NCBI RefSeq assembly: GCF_014646115.1
Contig: NZ_BMMV01000015.1
Coordinates: 124,001-188,000 of the forward strand
Length of the DNA stretch: 64,000 bases
Reading direction: 5' to 3'
Origin: Streptomyces camponoticapitis
Lineage (GTDB): Bacteria > Actinomycetota > Actinomycetes > Streptomycetales > Streptomycetaceae
In this document: one piece after another, positions 27,482 to 35,400 of the stretch
Layout of the letters: each line of letters opens with the position of its first letter
How positions within the stretch are numbered: position 1 is the first letter of the stretch
Notes under the pieces: generated by a model
Databases searched by the model: none
What the model was told of the DNA's origin: nothing
Seen by the model: the letters and a program-made list of their open reading frames with translations, nothing else
Made by a program: the position numbers and the translations under genes

Positions 27482-27513
27482 CCCCGCCACTCCGCGCCGG
27501 TAGGGTGGCGGGG
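27482..27513 (+). terminator. Hairpin between gatD and pfkA
   Basis: CCCCGCCAC (27482-27490) pairs perfectly with GTGGCGGGG (27505-27513) across a 14-base loop, 50 bases after gatD. The loop contains TAGGGT, which could be a -10 for pfkA, so this may be a leader structure and not a terminator. Confidence 0.4.
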
Positions 27514-27570
27514 ATTCAGCCGGACGACGTGGTCCGGCCGTCGGCCCACGTTGCAAAGGTTCTCCGGGCA

Positions 27571-28596
27571 ATGCGAATTGGTGTGCTCACCTCCGGCGGC
27601 GACTGCCCCGGTCTCAATGCGGTGATCCGGTCCGTGGTGCACCGCGCCGTCGTCGACCACGGTGACGAGGTCATCGGCTTCCACGACGGCTGGAAGGGTC
27701 TGCTGGAGTGCGACTACCGCAAGCTCGACCTGGACGCGGTCGGCGGCATCCTGGCCCGTGGCGGCACGATCCTCGGCTCCTCCCGGGTCCAGCCCGCGCA
27801 CCTGCGTGACGGCGTGGAGCGCGCGAAGGGGCATGTGGCCGACCTGGGTCTCGACGCGATCATCCCGATCGGCGGTGAGGGCACGCTCAAGGCGGCCAAC
27901 CTGCTCTCCGAGGCGGGGCTGCCGATCGTCGGCGTACCGAAGACCATCGACAACGACATCTCCTCCACGGATGTGACCTTCGGCTTCGACACCGCCGTCG
28001 GTGTCGCCACGGAGGCGCTGGACCGGCTGAAGACCACCGCCGAGTCCCACCAGCGTGTGCTGATCGTCGAGGTCATGGGGCGACAGACCGGCTGGATCGC
28101 GCTGCACTCGGGCATGGCCGCCGGTGCGCACGCCATCGTCGTCCCGGAGCGGCCCTTCGACATCGGGGAGCTGGCCGAGCTGGTCGGCAAGCGGTTCTCA
28201 GCGGGGAAGCGGTTCGCGATCGTGGTGGTCGCCGAGGGCGCCAAGCCGCGTGAGGGCTCCATGGAGTTCGACATCGGCGGCAAGGACATCTACGGGCACG
28301 AGCGCTTCGCGGGCGTCGCCAGGCAGCTCTCCGTCGAGCTGGAGGAGCGCCTGGGCAAGGAGGCGCGGCCGGTGATCCTGGGCCACGTCCAGCGCGGCGG
28401 GACGCCGACGGCGTACGACCGGGTGCTGGCGACGCGCTTCGGCTGGCACGCGGTGGAGGCGGCGCACCGCGGTGAGTTCGGCATGATGACCGCGCTGCGC
28501 GGTACGGACATCCGGATGGTGCCGCTCGCGGAGGCCGTCGAGACGCTGAAGACGGTGCCGGCGGAGCGCTACGCCGAGGCGGAGTGCGTGCTCTGA
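27571..28596 (+). CDS. pfkA: 6-phosphofructokinase
   Basis: The protein has 341 residues, the usual actinobacterial length. GVLTSGGDCPGLNA is at the N-terminus, GGEGT spans 101-105 and PKTIDND 123-129. Gly104 marks the ATP-using type; pyrophosphate-using enzymes have Asp there. The residue before it is Glu103 where E. coli has Asp, as I recall for streptomycete enzymes. It phosphorylates fructose-6-P in glycolysis. A strong hairpin follows. Confidence 0.93.
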   Translation: MRIGVLTSGGDCPGLNAVIRSVVHRAVVDHGDEVIGFHDGWKGLLECDYRKLDLDAVGGILARGGTILGSSRVQPAHLRDGVERAKGHVADLGLDAIIPIGGEGTLKAANLLSEAGLPIVGVPKTIDNDISSTDVTFGFDTAVGVATEALDRLKTTAESHQRVLIVEVMGRQTGWIALHSGMAAGAHAIVVPERPFDIGELAELVGKRFSAGKRFAIVVVAEGAKPREGSMEFDIGGKDIYGHERFAGVARQLSVELEERLGKEARPVILGHVQRGGTPTAYDRVLATRFGWHAVEAAHRGEFGMMTALRGTDIRMVPLAEAVETLKTVPAERYAEAECVL

Positions 28597-28646
28597 GGCG
28601 CTGATCCCTCGCCTCTCCGGCGTGAACCGCCCTTGTTCGTACGACG

Positions 28647-28682
28647 AACCGCCCCCGGCCGCGAACCGCGCCGGGGGCGGTT
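28647..28682 (+). terminator. Hairpin terminator after pfkA
   Basis: AACCGCCCCCGGC (28647-28659) pairs perfectly with GCCGGGGGCGGTT (28670-28682) with a 10-base loop, followed by CTAGTCT. It lies 50 bases after the stop codon. Confidence 0.65.
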
Positions 28683-28746
28683 CTAGTCTGGTCCCGGGGT
28701 GCGGACACATCGCACCATTCGGGATCGTCGCAGCGGGAGAGCACGT

Positions 28747-29697
28747 ATGGATCACGGCGGGCACGGCACGACGATGGATCTGCCGCCGTTCACGCTGGGC
28801 CGCGCACTGGAGTTCTCGCCCGACACCTTCTTCCTCGTCGGCTGTCTGCTGGCGCTCGCGCTGTACGGCTGGGGCGTCCTGCGGCTGCGCGCGCGGGGCG
28901 ACAGCTGGTCGCCGGGCCGCACCATCCCGTTCGTGCTCGGCGTGCTGAGTGTGGCCCTGGTGATGTGCACCGCGCTGAACGACTACGGCATGGTCATGTT
29001 CAGCGTGCACATGGTCCAGCACATGGTGATCAGCATGGTCTCCCCGATCCTGCTGCTGCTGGGCGCGCCGGTGACTCTGGCGCTACGGGCGCTGCCCGTA
29101 GCGGGCGGGGGCCGCAAGGGACCGCGTGAGCTGCTGCTGGCACTGCTCCACAGCCGGTTCCTGCGTTTCGTGTCGCATCCCGCCTTCACCATCCCGCTGT
29201 TCATCGCGAGCCTCTACGGTCTCTACTTCACCTCGCTCTTCGACTTCCTCATGGAGTCGAAGCCGGGGCACATCGCGATGATGGTGCACTTCCTCTCCGT
29301 CGGCCTGATCTTCTTCTGGCCGATCATGGGAGTGGACCCGGGACCGCACCGGCCCGGCTATCTGATGCGGATGCTGGAGCTGTTCGCCGGGATGCCGTTC
29401 CACGCGTTCTTCGGGATCGCGCTGATGATGGCGAGCGAGCCGATGGTGCGGGCGTACGAGAACCCCCCGGCATCCCTGGGCATCGACCCGCTCTCCGATC
29501 AGAACGCCGCCGGCGGCATCGCCTGGGCCTTCAGCGAGATCCCGTCCGTCCTCGTGCTGATCGCGCTGGTGTACCAGTGGTACCGGTCCGACCAGCGCCA
29601 GGCGAAGCGCTCGGACCGGGCGGCCGACCGGGACGGTGACAAGGAACTGGCCGCGTACAACGCCTACCTCGCGTCGTTGCAGACACGCGGACAGTAG
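28747..29697 (+). CDS. Caa3/CtaG-type cytochrome c oxidase assembly membrane protein
   Basis: The protein has 316 residues from ATG 28747 (GGGAGA upstream). A His-rich start (MDHGGHG) is followed by about seven membrane helices. Conserved features include FSVHMVQHMVISMVSPILLL with paired histidines, FWPIMGVDP and GMPFHAFFGIALM. The family is linked to copper delivery to the oxidase, and the histidines could bind Cu. A small two-helix protein gene follows 67 bases downstream and is probably in the same transcript. Confidence 0.82.
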   Translation: MDHGGHGTTMDLPPFTLGRALEFSPDTFFLVGCLLALALYGWGVLRLRARGDSWSPGRTIPFVLGVLSVALVMCTALNDYGMVMFSVHMVQHMVISMVSPILLLLGAPVTLALRALPVAGGGRKGPRELLLALLHSRFLRFVSHPAFTIPLFIASLYGLYFTSLFDFLMESKPGHIAMMVHFLSVGLIFFWPIMGVDPGPHRPGYLMRMLELFAGMPFHAFFGIALMMASEPMVRAYENPPASLGIDPLSDQNAAGGIAWAFSEIPSVLVLIALVYQWYRSDQRQAKRSDRAADRDGDKELAAYNAYLASLQTRGQ

Positions 29698-29764
29698 CGC
29701 GAAACCCCCCTTTCGGGTGACGATGGTCCTTACGGCCACGATCACGGCCGGGAGGAGGACGCCC

Positions 29765-29929
29765 ATGTCCGGATCCGGATCCACCAAAACGATGGGGATC
29801 ATCACCGTTGGCGCGCTCGTGGTCGTGACGGCCTACACCGCGGCGCTGGGGAGCAGCGGCTGGCTCTGGTTCGGGTGGGTGGTACTGGTGCTGGTGACGC
29901 TCGCGATGGTGGCGGCGCGCGGCAACTGA
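29765..29929 (+). CDS. Small two-helix membrane protein, function unknown
   Basis: It has 54 residues with GGAGG in front of the ATG (GGGAGGAGGACGCCC). Two hydrophobic segments (MGIITVGALVVVTAYTAAL and WLWFGWVVLVLVTLAMVAA) are joined by a short turn, so it is a hairpin in the membrane. It follows the CtaG-like gene and may be a companion of it. No family was recognised. Confidence 0.62.
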   Translation: MSGSGSTKTMGIITVGALVVVTAYTAALGSSGWLWFGWVVLVLVTLAMVAARGN

Positions 29930-29973
29930 CGCGCGCCGGACGCCACCGGGCGTTCACGGTCAGCCGGCCGCGG

Positions 29974-30363
29974 TCAGCCGGCGGCCGGCGAGAGACCGGG
30001 CTCGGGTGTCCGCGTCTCGTCCAGGTTGTTCTCCACCCAGGCACGCAACTGACCGAGCGGCACGGCGACTCCGCGCCCCAGCTCCGTCAGTTCGTACTCG
30101 ACGTGGAGCGGGACGGCCGGGTAGACGGTGCGGTCCACGAAGCCGTGGTCCGCCAGTCGGCGCAGGGTGCTCGTGAGCACCTTGGGGCTGATTCCCTGAA
30201 GCCGCCGCTGGAGCGTGCCGAAGCGCTGCGGGCCCTCTTCGAGGGCGCCGATGGCGAGTGCGGCCCACTTGTTGGCCAGCAGGCCGAGGACGTCCCGGCA
30301 GGGGCACTGCGCGGCGTAGACGTCGTGCTTGTCGTGCCGCCCCGTCGTACAGGGGTGAGCCAT
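29974..30363 (-). CDS. HxlR-family transcriptional regulator
   Basis: The protein has 129 residues from the ATG at 30363; further upstream codons are open but extend into the promoter. The HxlR core is clear: CPCRDVLGLLANKWAALAIG, LQRRLQGISPKVLTSTLRRL and FVDRTVYPAVPLHVEYELT. The Cys-x-Cys near the N-terminus is often redox- or electrophile-sensitive in this family. It is divergent from a quinone oxidoreductase gene, a common pairing in which the regulator controls the enzyme. Confidence 0.9.
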   Translation of the reverse strand: MAHPCTTGRHDKHDVYAAQCPCRDVLGLLANKWAALAIGALEEGPQRFGTLQRRLQGISPKVLTSTLRRLADHGFVDRTVYPAVPLHVEYELTELGRGVAVPLGQLRAWVENNLDETRTPEPGLSPAAG

Positions 30364-30449
30364 GGGATCCGCCTTCGCCGCCGTGCCGCGCGCTCGCGCC
30401 ACCGAACTGAACACTTCCCTTTGGATAGTAGTGTCCCTTGCGGGAAAGC

Positions 30450-30466
30450 AGTACCCGGGGAGTACT
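30450..30466. promoter_or_regulatory. Candidate HxlR operator
   Basis: AGTAC (30450-30454) and GTACT (30462-30466) form an inverted repeat with a 7-base centre in the 185-base divergent region between the HxlR and oxidoreductase genes. A nearby GATAGTAG is similar to one arm. Short arms make this tentative. Confidence 0.35.
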
Positions 30467-30548
30467 TTCGCGGTGTCGAAGATCCACCGACCGGGGCCGC
30501 GTCCTCCGCGCTCCCCCGGCACGCACTCTTTCAGGAGACTTGACCGAC

Positions 30549-31520
30549 ATGAGCAGTGAGCCGACGATGCGCGCGATCACCCAGGACTCCCTCGGCGGGC
30601 CCGAGGTGCTGCGTCTCACCGACCGTCCGCGGCCCAGCCCGCTACCGACCGAGGTGCTGGTACGGGTGCACGCGGCCGGGGTGAACCCGGTCGACTGGAA
30701 GTCGCGCGAGAGCGGCGGCATCGCCGGTCTTCTCGGCGCTCCCCCGTTCATCCTGGGCTGGGACGTGTCGGGTGTGGTGGAGGAGGTCGGCTTCGGTGTG
30801 CACACGCTGAAGGTGGGCGACGAGGTGTACGGGATGCCGTGGTTCCCGCGCCCGGCCTCCGCCTACGCCGAGTATGTGACGGCTCCCTCGCGGCAGTTCG
30901 CGCTCAAGCCCCGCACGCTCGACCACAACACGGCCGCCGGCGTGCCGCTGGTCGGGCTCACGGCCTGGCAGGCGCTGGTGGACGCGGCGCACGTGACAGC
31001 CGGGCAGCGGGTACTGATCCACGCGGCGGCGGGCGGCGTGGGCCATCTGGCGGTGCAGTTCGCGAAGCACCTCGGGGCGTATGTCATCGGGACGGCGAGC
31101 GCGGCGAAGCACGACTGGCTGCGCGAGCTGGGCGCGGACGAGGTCGTGGACTACACCCAGGTCCGCTTCGAGGAGGCCGTCGGCGACGTCGACGTCGTCA
31201 TCGACCTGGTGGGCGAGGGCCACGACGCGACGACCAGCCGCTCGCTGGAGACCCTGCGGCCCGGCGGCACGATCGTCGCCGTACCGTCCGGTGTCGCGCC
31301 GGAAGTGCTCGACAGCGCCCGTGCGCGGGGACTGAACGCGACCGCCTTCCTGGTGGAGCCGGACGGGGTCTCCCTCACCCGGATCGCCGGGCTGATCGAC
31401 GAGGGCGCGGTGCGCGTCGAGGTGGAGGGCGTCCTGCCGCTGGCCGACGCGGCCGAGGCGCACCGGCGGGTCCAGGGGGGCCGCACGCGCGGCAAGATCG
31501 TGCTGAGCGTGATGTCCTGA
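30549..31520 (+). CDS. Zinc-independent NADPH:quinone-type oxidoreductase (MDR family)
   Basis: The protein has 323 residues from ATG 30549. The MDR fold is shown by VLVRVHAAGVNPVDWK, GWDVSGVVEEVG and the nucleotide motif AAAGGVGHLAVQFAK. The catalytic and structural zinc cysteines of alcohol dehydrogenases are absent. It should reduce quinones or enones with NADPH in the cytoplasm. The divergent HxlR gene suggests induction by electrophiles. It converges with the DUF2000 gene (7-base gap), with a small hairpin (CCTGAC and GTCAGG) across the junction. Confidence 0.88.
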   Translation: MSSEPTMRAITQDSLGGPEVLRLTDRPRPSPLPTEVLVRVHAAGVNPVDWKSRESGGIAGLLGAPPFILGWDVSGVVEEVGFGVHTLKVGDEVYGMPWFPRPASAYAEYVTAPSRQFALKPRTLDHNTAAGVPLVGLTAWQALVDAAHVTAGQRVLIHAAAGGVGHLAVQFAKHLGAYVIGTASAAKHDWLRELGADEVVDYTQVRFEEAVGDVDVVIDLVGEGHDATTSRSLETLRPGGTIVAVPSGVAPEVLDSARARGLNATAFLVEPDGVSLTRIAGLIDEGAVRVEVEGVLPLADAAEAHRRVQGGRTRGKIVLSVMS

Positions 31521-31527
31521 CGATCCG

Positions 31528-32001
31528 TCAGGGCAGCAGGGGCAGTCTCCCGACGAGCTTGCCGATCCTGTTGCGCGGGCCGACGAGGCCGACCGCGAGA
31601 TAGGTCAGGTCCTCGTGCCTGGTACCGGCGAGCAGGCCGAGGTACTCGTCGTAGATCCGGGACGTCTGGGCGGGCTCCGGCATGTCGACGACGAATACGT
31701 CCGCCTTGGCGCTCGCCTTCTCCCGCAGGGCGTGGAGGGTGACGGCGTCGGCGGCCAGGACGGCACAGCCCGCCCAGGGCAGTCCCGGGTGCACATGGCC
31801 CGAGCCGTCCCGGCCGTCGCCGCCGAGCAGGTCCGGCAGGGCCCTGCCGACGGCGGCGGCCATACAGGCGGCCGCGTTCACCGCACGGCCTGCGGGCAGG
31901 GACTCGTCGATGACGACGACCCACTTGAGCGGGGCCTGACGGGTGGAGAGGCCGGTCGTCGCGTCCGTGCGGAGCTGAGAGATGTCGTTCTGTACGGTCA
32001 T
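31528..32001 (-). CDS. DUF2000 domain protein
   Basis: The protein has 157 residues. KWVVVIDESLPAGRAVNAAACMAAAVGRALP is split by the fold seen in peptidyl-tRNA-hydrolase-like DUF2000 proteins. Near the end is DLTYLAVGLVGPRNRIGKLVG. The biochemical role of the family is unknown. It is divergent from an Lrp/AsnC gene (73-base gap), so that regulator probably controls it. Confidence 0.82.
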   Translation of the reverse strand: MTVQNDISQLRTDATTGLSTRQAPLKWVVVIDESLPAGRAVNAAACMAAAVGRALPDLLGGDGRDGSGHVHPGLPWAGCAVLAADAVTLHALREKASAKADVFVVDMPEPAQTSRIYDEYLGLLAGTRHEDLTYLAVGLVGPRNRIGKLVGRLPLLP

Positions 32002-32074
32002 GCCTCAGAACGGTAGGCAGTCATGCGTACGATGGTGAGTTCCGGCGCACTTCATACGGCCGAGGGGCGGAAAC

Positions 32075-32581
32075 GTGGAACTTGATGCGCTCGACTGGGC
32101 TCTACTGCGGGAGCTCCAGCACGATGCACGGCAGACCAACCGCGATCTCGCGGCCAAGACCGGCGTCTCCCCGTCCACCTCGCTGGAGCGGGTCAAGATC
32201 CTTCGTGAGCGGGGGGTGATCGACGGCTTCCACGCCGCGCTCGATCTGGACGCGGTGGGCCGTCCCGTACAGGCGCTGATCTCCGTACGGATCCGGCCGC
32301 CCTCCCGGCCCGTCATCGAGGGGTTCCGCGAGTGGGCGGCGGGACTGCCCGAGACCATCGGGCTGTTCGTGACATCGGGCCCGCACGACTTCCTCCTGCA
32401 TGTGGCGGTCCCCGACGTCGACGGGCTGTACGCCTTCGTCATCGACCGTCTCACCGAGCGCCGCGAGGTCGCGGACGTGCAGACGACGATGGTGTACGAG
32501 CACGTCCAGTCCCGGTCGATCTCCCGGCCCGCCGAGCAGAGCCGCGGGCGGGGTGCCCGGCGGCGGCGGGGGCCGGTGTAG
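32075..32581 (+). CDS. Lrp/AsnC-family transcriptional regulator
   Basis: The protein has 168 residues from GTG 32075 (GAGGGG upstream). The N-terminal helix-turn-helix (LDWALLRELQHDARQTNRDL and SPSTSLERVKILRERGVI) is followed by the RAM ligand domain (GPHDFLLHVAVPDVDGLYAF). The C-terminus ends in an Arg-rich tail (RGRGARRRRGPV) that is not part of the family core and may strengthen DNA binding. It probably responds to an amino acid and regulates the divergent DUF2000 gene. Confidence 0.88.
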   Translation: MELDALDWALLRELQHDARQTNRDLAAKTGVSPSTSLERVKILRERGVIDGFHAALDLDAVGRPVQALISVRIRPPSRPVIEGFREWAAGLPETIGLFVTSGPHDFLLHVAVPDVDGLYAFVIDRLTERREVADVQTTMVYEHVQSRSISRPAEQSRGRGARRRRGPV

Positions 32582-32604
32582 AGCGGGGCACGGAGCGGGC
32601 CATT

Positions 32605-32632
32605 TTGAAAATGGGAACCATTATCGTATGAT
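32605..32632 (+). promoter_or_regulatory. Leaderless promoter of rpmG overlapped by a Zur-box-like palindrome
   Basis: TTGAAA (-35, 32605-32610) and TATGAT (-10, 32627-32632) are separated by 16 bases. The ATG of rpmG begins 7 bases after the -10, so transcription should start at or next to the A of the start codon. Between the elements GAAAATGG (32607-32614) and CCATTATC (32618-32625) form a 7/8 inverted repeat with a 3-base centre. It resembles the AT-rich palindromes bound by the zinc repressor Zur. Confidence 0.57.
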
Positions 32633-32638
32633 GTGGTC

Positions 32639-32803
32639 ATGGCACACAACGAACTCCGTCCGGTGATCAAGCTCCGCTCCACCGCGGGCACCGGCCACAC
32701 GTATGTCACCCGCAAGAACCGCCGCAGCGACGCGGACCGTATGGTCCTGCGCAAGTACGACCCGGTCGCCCGCCGGCACGTCGATTTCCGCGAAGAGCGC
32801 TGA
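32639..32803 (+). CDS. rpmG: Ribosomal protein L33, cysteine-free (zinc-independent) form
   Basis: It has 54 residues (begins MAHNELRPVIKLRSTAGTGH) and matches bacterial L33 throughout (YVTRKNRRSDADRMVLRKYD). The two CxxC pairs that bind zinc in ordinary L33 are absent. Cysteine-free L33 copies in streptomycetes replace the zinc form under zinc limitation and are repressed by Zur. The overlapping palindrome at the promoter fits this. The gene was too short to stand out by length but is unambiguous. Confidence 0.94.
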   Translation: MAHNELRPVIKLRSTAGTGHTYVTRKNRRSDADRMVLRKYDPVARRHVDFREER

Positions 32804-32826
32804 TCGCCGTACCGGCCCCCTGCAGA

Positions 32827-32866
32827 CAGGCGTCGGGCGGACTCTTCCGAGTCCGCCCGACGCCTG
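32827..32866. terminator. Bidirectional hairpin terminator between rpmG and the SPFH gene
   Basis: A perfect 18-bp stem (CAGGCGTCGGGCGGACTC at 32827-32844, complement at 32849-32866) with a TTCC loop lies between two convergent genes, 23 bases from each stop codon. Confidence 0.77.
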
Positions 32867-32889
32867 CTGAGGGCAGGAACCCCTCACCG

Positions 32890-34050
32890 TCACTTGGTGG
32901 TGTCCACCTTCGCCGGTGCCTGTCCGTTCACGTTCGGCGCCGGGTCCCTGGTCTGATCGGCCGGTGCCCGGGTCGAACCGTTGTGATGCTGCAGCGAGTT
33001 GAGGATGGTCATGCCCTGGCCGACCAGCCCCGCCGCCATCTCGTTGACACCGTCGGTGCCGTTGAGGACGGTGAGGTTGGAGTCCGCCAGGCCCTTCGCC
33101 GCCGCGTCGGCGAGCTCCGGGAGGACCTCCACGACACGGTTGGCCGCGAGAAGCTCCTGGTTCCCGTCCCGCAGGGAGATGGCACGCGCGCTGTTCGCGT
33201 CGGCCTGCGCCTGCGCGAGCGTCCGCTGGCGGTACGCCTCCGCGTCCGCCGGGCGCCTGACCTCGGCCTCCAGCCGCTGGCCCGCCAGCATCGCCTGCCG
33301 CTCGGCCAGCGCCGTCTGCTCCTCGATGACGTCCTGCGAGGCCTTCGCCTGAGCGAGCGGACCCGCCTGGGAGGCACGCGCCCGCACCTGCTCGGTCTCC
33401 GCCTGGAAGCCGGCCCGCTTGATCGAGGTGTCCCTCTCGTACTCGGCCTTCAGCGCCTCCGCCTGCTGCTCGCGCTCGGCGGCCTCCTGGTCGGCGCGGG
33501 CCGCGGCGATACGGGCCTGGCTCGCGACAGCCGCGGCGTGCGGCGCCGCCAGGTTGTTGATGTAGCCGGTGGCGTCCTCGATCTCCTGGATCTGGAGGGC
33601 GTCCACCACGATGCCGAGCTTCTCCATCTCGCTGTGGCTGGCCGCCTTCACCTCCTGGGCGACCCGGTCCCGCTCCCGGATGATCTGCTCGACGGTCAGT
33701 CCACCGATGATGGACCGCAGGTGACCGGCGAAGATCCGGCCCACCAGCTCCTCCATCCGGTCCTGCTCGGCGAGGAAGCGCCGTGCCGCGTTGGCGATCG
33801 ACACCGCGTCGTCACCGACCTTGAACACGGTCACCGCGCGGACGGTCAGCCGGATGCCCTGCTGGGTGACACAGTCCTCGGCTATCTCCGCCTCCCGCAA
33901 CGCCAGGGAGAGCATGCGGGCCTTCTGCTTGATGGGAAGAACGAAACTGCCGTGACCGGTGACTATCCGGAACTGGGTGTCCTGGACCTGCCGTTTGGAA
34001 CCGGATATGAGCATCGCCTCGTTCGGTGCTGGAACGCGCCAGAACAACAT
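32890..34050 (-). CDS. SPFH/flotillin-family protein
   Basis: The protein has 386 residues. ATG 34050 has AGGAG 7 bases upstream; a GTG at 34077 is the alternative. The SPFH (band 7) domain covers about 15-190. A long Ala/Glu/Gln/Arg-rich coiled coil follows (about 190-300), then a Gly/Leu segment (NEMAAGLVGQGMTIL) and a disordered tail. Flotillins scaffold membrane microdomains at the inner face. There is no obvious membrane helix, so attachment may be peripheral or by lipid. It is downstream of a small NfeD-like gene, the classic partner. Confidence 0.86.
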   Translation of the reverse strand: MLFWRVPAPNEAMLISGSKRQVQDTQFRIVTGHGSFVLPIKQKARMLSLALREAEIAEDCVTQQGIRLTVRAVTVFKVGDDAVSIANAARRFLAEQDRMEELVGRIFAGHLRSIIGGLTVEQIIRERDRVAQEVKAASHSEMEKLGIVVDALQIQEIEDATGYINNLAAPHAAAVASQARIAAARADQEAAEREQQAEALKAEYERDTSIKRAGFQAETEQVRARASQAGPLAQAKASQDVIEEQTALAERQAMLAGQRLEAEVRRPADAEAYRQRTLAQAQADANSARAISLRDGNQELLAANRVVEVLPELADAAAKGLADSNLTVLNGTDGVNEMAAGLVGQGMTILNSLQHHNGSTRAPADQTRDPAPNVNGQAPAKVDTTK

Positions 34051-34114
34051 GAGGGAACTCCTGTCCTCAGTACACACTCACACACCGTGATCGGTGTCCG
34101 GTGGGCTTCCTGCT

Positions 34115-34336
34115 TCAGTCGGGAAGGGGCTCCACCATCACCGAGCGGGCCGAGACACGGTCGGTCACCAGTACCCGGACGTTGGTGGCGATCGGCCGGT
34201 CGCACCAGGCCGCGTACGCTTCCGAGCCGCCGCGTACGGCAACCAGTACTTCTCCGGGGCCGTCCGGCGGGATCGGGACCGTGATACGTCCGACCGCTCC
34301 CACCGGGCTCTGCGCAGAGTCATCTGTGACGGACAT
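34115..34336 (-). CDS. Small NfeD-like OB-fold protein paired with flotillin
   Basis: It has 73 residues. The sequence (GRITVPIPPDGPGEVLVAVR and CDRPIATNVRVLVTDRVSAR) has the short beta-rich pattern of the soluble OB domain found at the end of NfeD proteins. It has no membrane helices. It lies 64 bases upstream of the flotillin start on the same strand. NfeD partners are usually membrane proteins, so this is a minimal form. The assignment rests on pattern plus context. Confidence 0.6.
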   Translation of the reverse strand: MSVTDDSAQSPVGAVGRITVPIPPDGPGEVLVAVRGGSEAYAAWCDRPIATNVRVLVTDRVSARSVMVEPLPD

Positions 34337-34365
34337 GGATCGTTGCCCTCACCTCCAGCGCTCAA

Positions 34366-34402
34366 CACGCCCCCGGTATTTTCAGGCTACTCCGGGGGCG
34401 TG
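34366..34402 (-). terminator. Hairpin terminator of the copper-protein operon
   Basis: CACGCCCCCGG (34366-34376) pairs perfectly with CCGGGGGCGTG (34392-34402) across a 15-base AT-richer loop. It lies downstream of the three-gene minus-strand operon and upstream of the NfeD-like gene. Confidence 0.5.
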
Positions 34403-34457
34403 CGGATGGCCGGTCAAGGATTTGTCAATGGGCGGTCGGCCGGGCCGGCGGACCCGG

Positions 34458-34919
34458 TCAGTACAGGCGTCTGCCCCGGGGACGGAAGATCAGCAGATAC
34501 GCCGTGGCCACGATGGCGACGGCCTCGACCACGACGGTGGCCTGCTTCTCGCCGAACCAGAGCGGTTCGTACATGTTCGGGAAGGGTCCGAGGACGCCCA
34601 CGTTCACGTACCGGTACACGAGCAGGAGCGCGAGCCCGCCCGCCGCCACCAACCAGGCGAAGGCGTCGCCCAGGAACCGGCGCCAGACAAGCACGAGCAG
34701 CGCGGCCAGCGCGGAGAGACCCGCCTCGATCCGGAAAAGGTCGCCCTGGCTGATGTCCTCACTGATGGCGTCGTACTGCGGCGCGAGATCCGCGTGGTAG
34801 TACGCGTCGAGGGCCAGGGCCGCCGCTGCGAGCACCCGGGCCACGCCCCGCACGATGCGGCCGGCGCCGCCCCGGCGCCGGGGCGCGGCGTGCGCGGCGG
34901 TGGGGTGTGGTGACGACAT
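34458..34919 (-). CDS. Four-helix membrane protein of the copper-protein operon
   Basis: The protein has 153 residues from the ATG at 34919, which has GGAGA 6 bases upstream. An Arg/Pro-rich start is followed by about four hydrophobic helices (VARVLAAAALALDAYYHADL, LSALAALLVLVWRRFLGDAF, WLVAAGGLALLLVYRYVNV and VVVEAVAIVATAYLLIF). No family was recognised. It is the last gene of a minus-strand set with a lipoprotein and a cupredoxin (44-base gap), so a role near the outer membrane face in electron or copper transfer is possible. Confidence 0.68.
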   Translation of the reverse strand: MSSPHPTAAHAAPRRRGGAGRIVRGVARVLAAAALALDAYYHADLAPQYDAISEDISQGDLFRIEAGLSALAALLVLVWRRFLGDAFAWLVAAGGLALLLVYRYVNVGVLGPFPNMYEPLWFGEKQATVVVEAVAIVATAYLLIFRPRGRRLY

Positions 34920-34963
34920 GGGTGTCTCCATTCGCGCCCCAAGAACGGAGCCGGCTGCCGGGC

Positions 34964-35362
34964 TCACTTGACGGTGAGCGTGCCCTTCATGAACGGGTGG
35001 ATCGTGCAGTCCCAGGGGAACTCCCCCGCCTTCGCCGGCGCGGTGACGGTGGCGCTCTTGCCGGGCGCGAGGTCGCCGGTGTCGAAGGAGGCACCCTTGG
35101 TCGCCGTCAGGGTGTGTGTGGTGGTGTCGTCGTTGATCACGGTGATCTTCGCCCCGGGCGCGACGGTCAGGGAGGCCGGCTGGAACTTGAAGTTGTCGAT
35201 GGTGACCCGCGGCCCGCCCGCGGACGGACTGGCGGCCGACTTCGTCGCGCTGTCGCCGCCGCCGTCGCCGTCCGAACATCCGACGAGGGTTGTCAGAGCG
35301 AGGGCGCAGGCGGCGACGGCAACGGCGAACCGAGCCCGGCCGGTGGGGAACGAGAACGGCAT
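34964..35362 (-). CDS. Cupredoxin lipoprotein (plastocyanin/azurin-like)
   Basis: The protein has 132 residues. A lipoprotein signal ends in the lipobox LVGC with Cys29. The mature domain has the type 1 copper ligand set His83 (TTTHTLTA) and Cys119, His122, Met125 in CTIHPFM. It should carry electrons on the outside of the membrane. It sits between a redox-type lipoprotein gene and a membrane protein gene with gaps of 38 and 44 bases. Confidence 0.9.
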   Translation of the reverse strand: MPFSFPTGRARFAVAVAACALALTTLVGCSDGDGGGDSATKSAASPSAGGPRVTIDNFKFQPASLTVAPGAKITVINDDTTTHTLTATKGASFDTGDLAPGKSATVTAPAKAGEFPWDCTIHPFMKGTLTVK

Positions 35363-35400
35363 GACGTCTCCGAGCGGTCGTGGACCGGAGCTACCGACTG

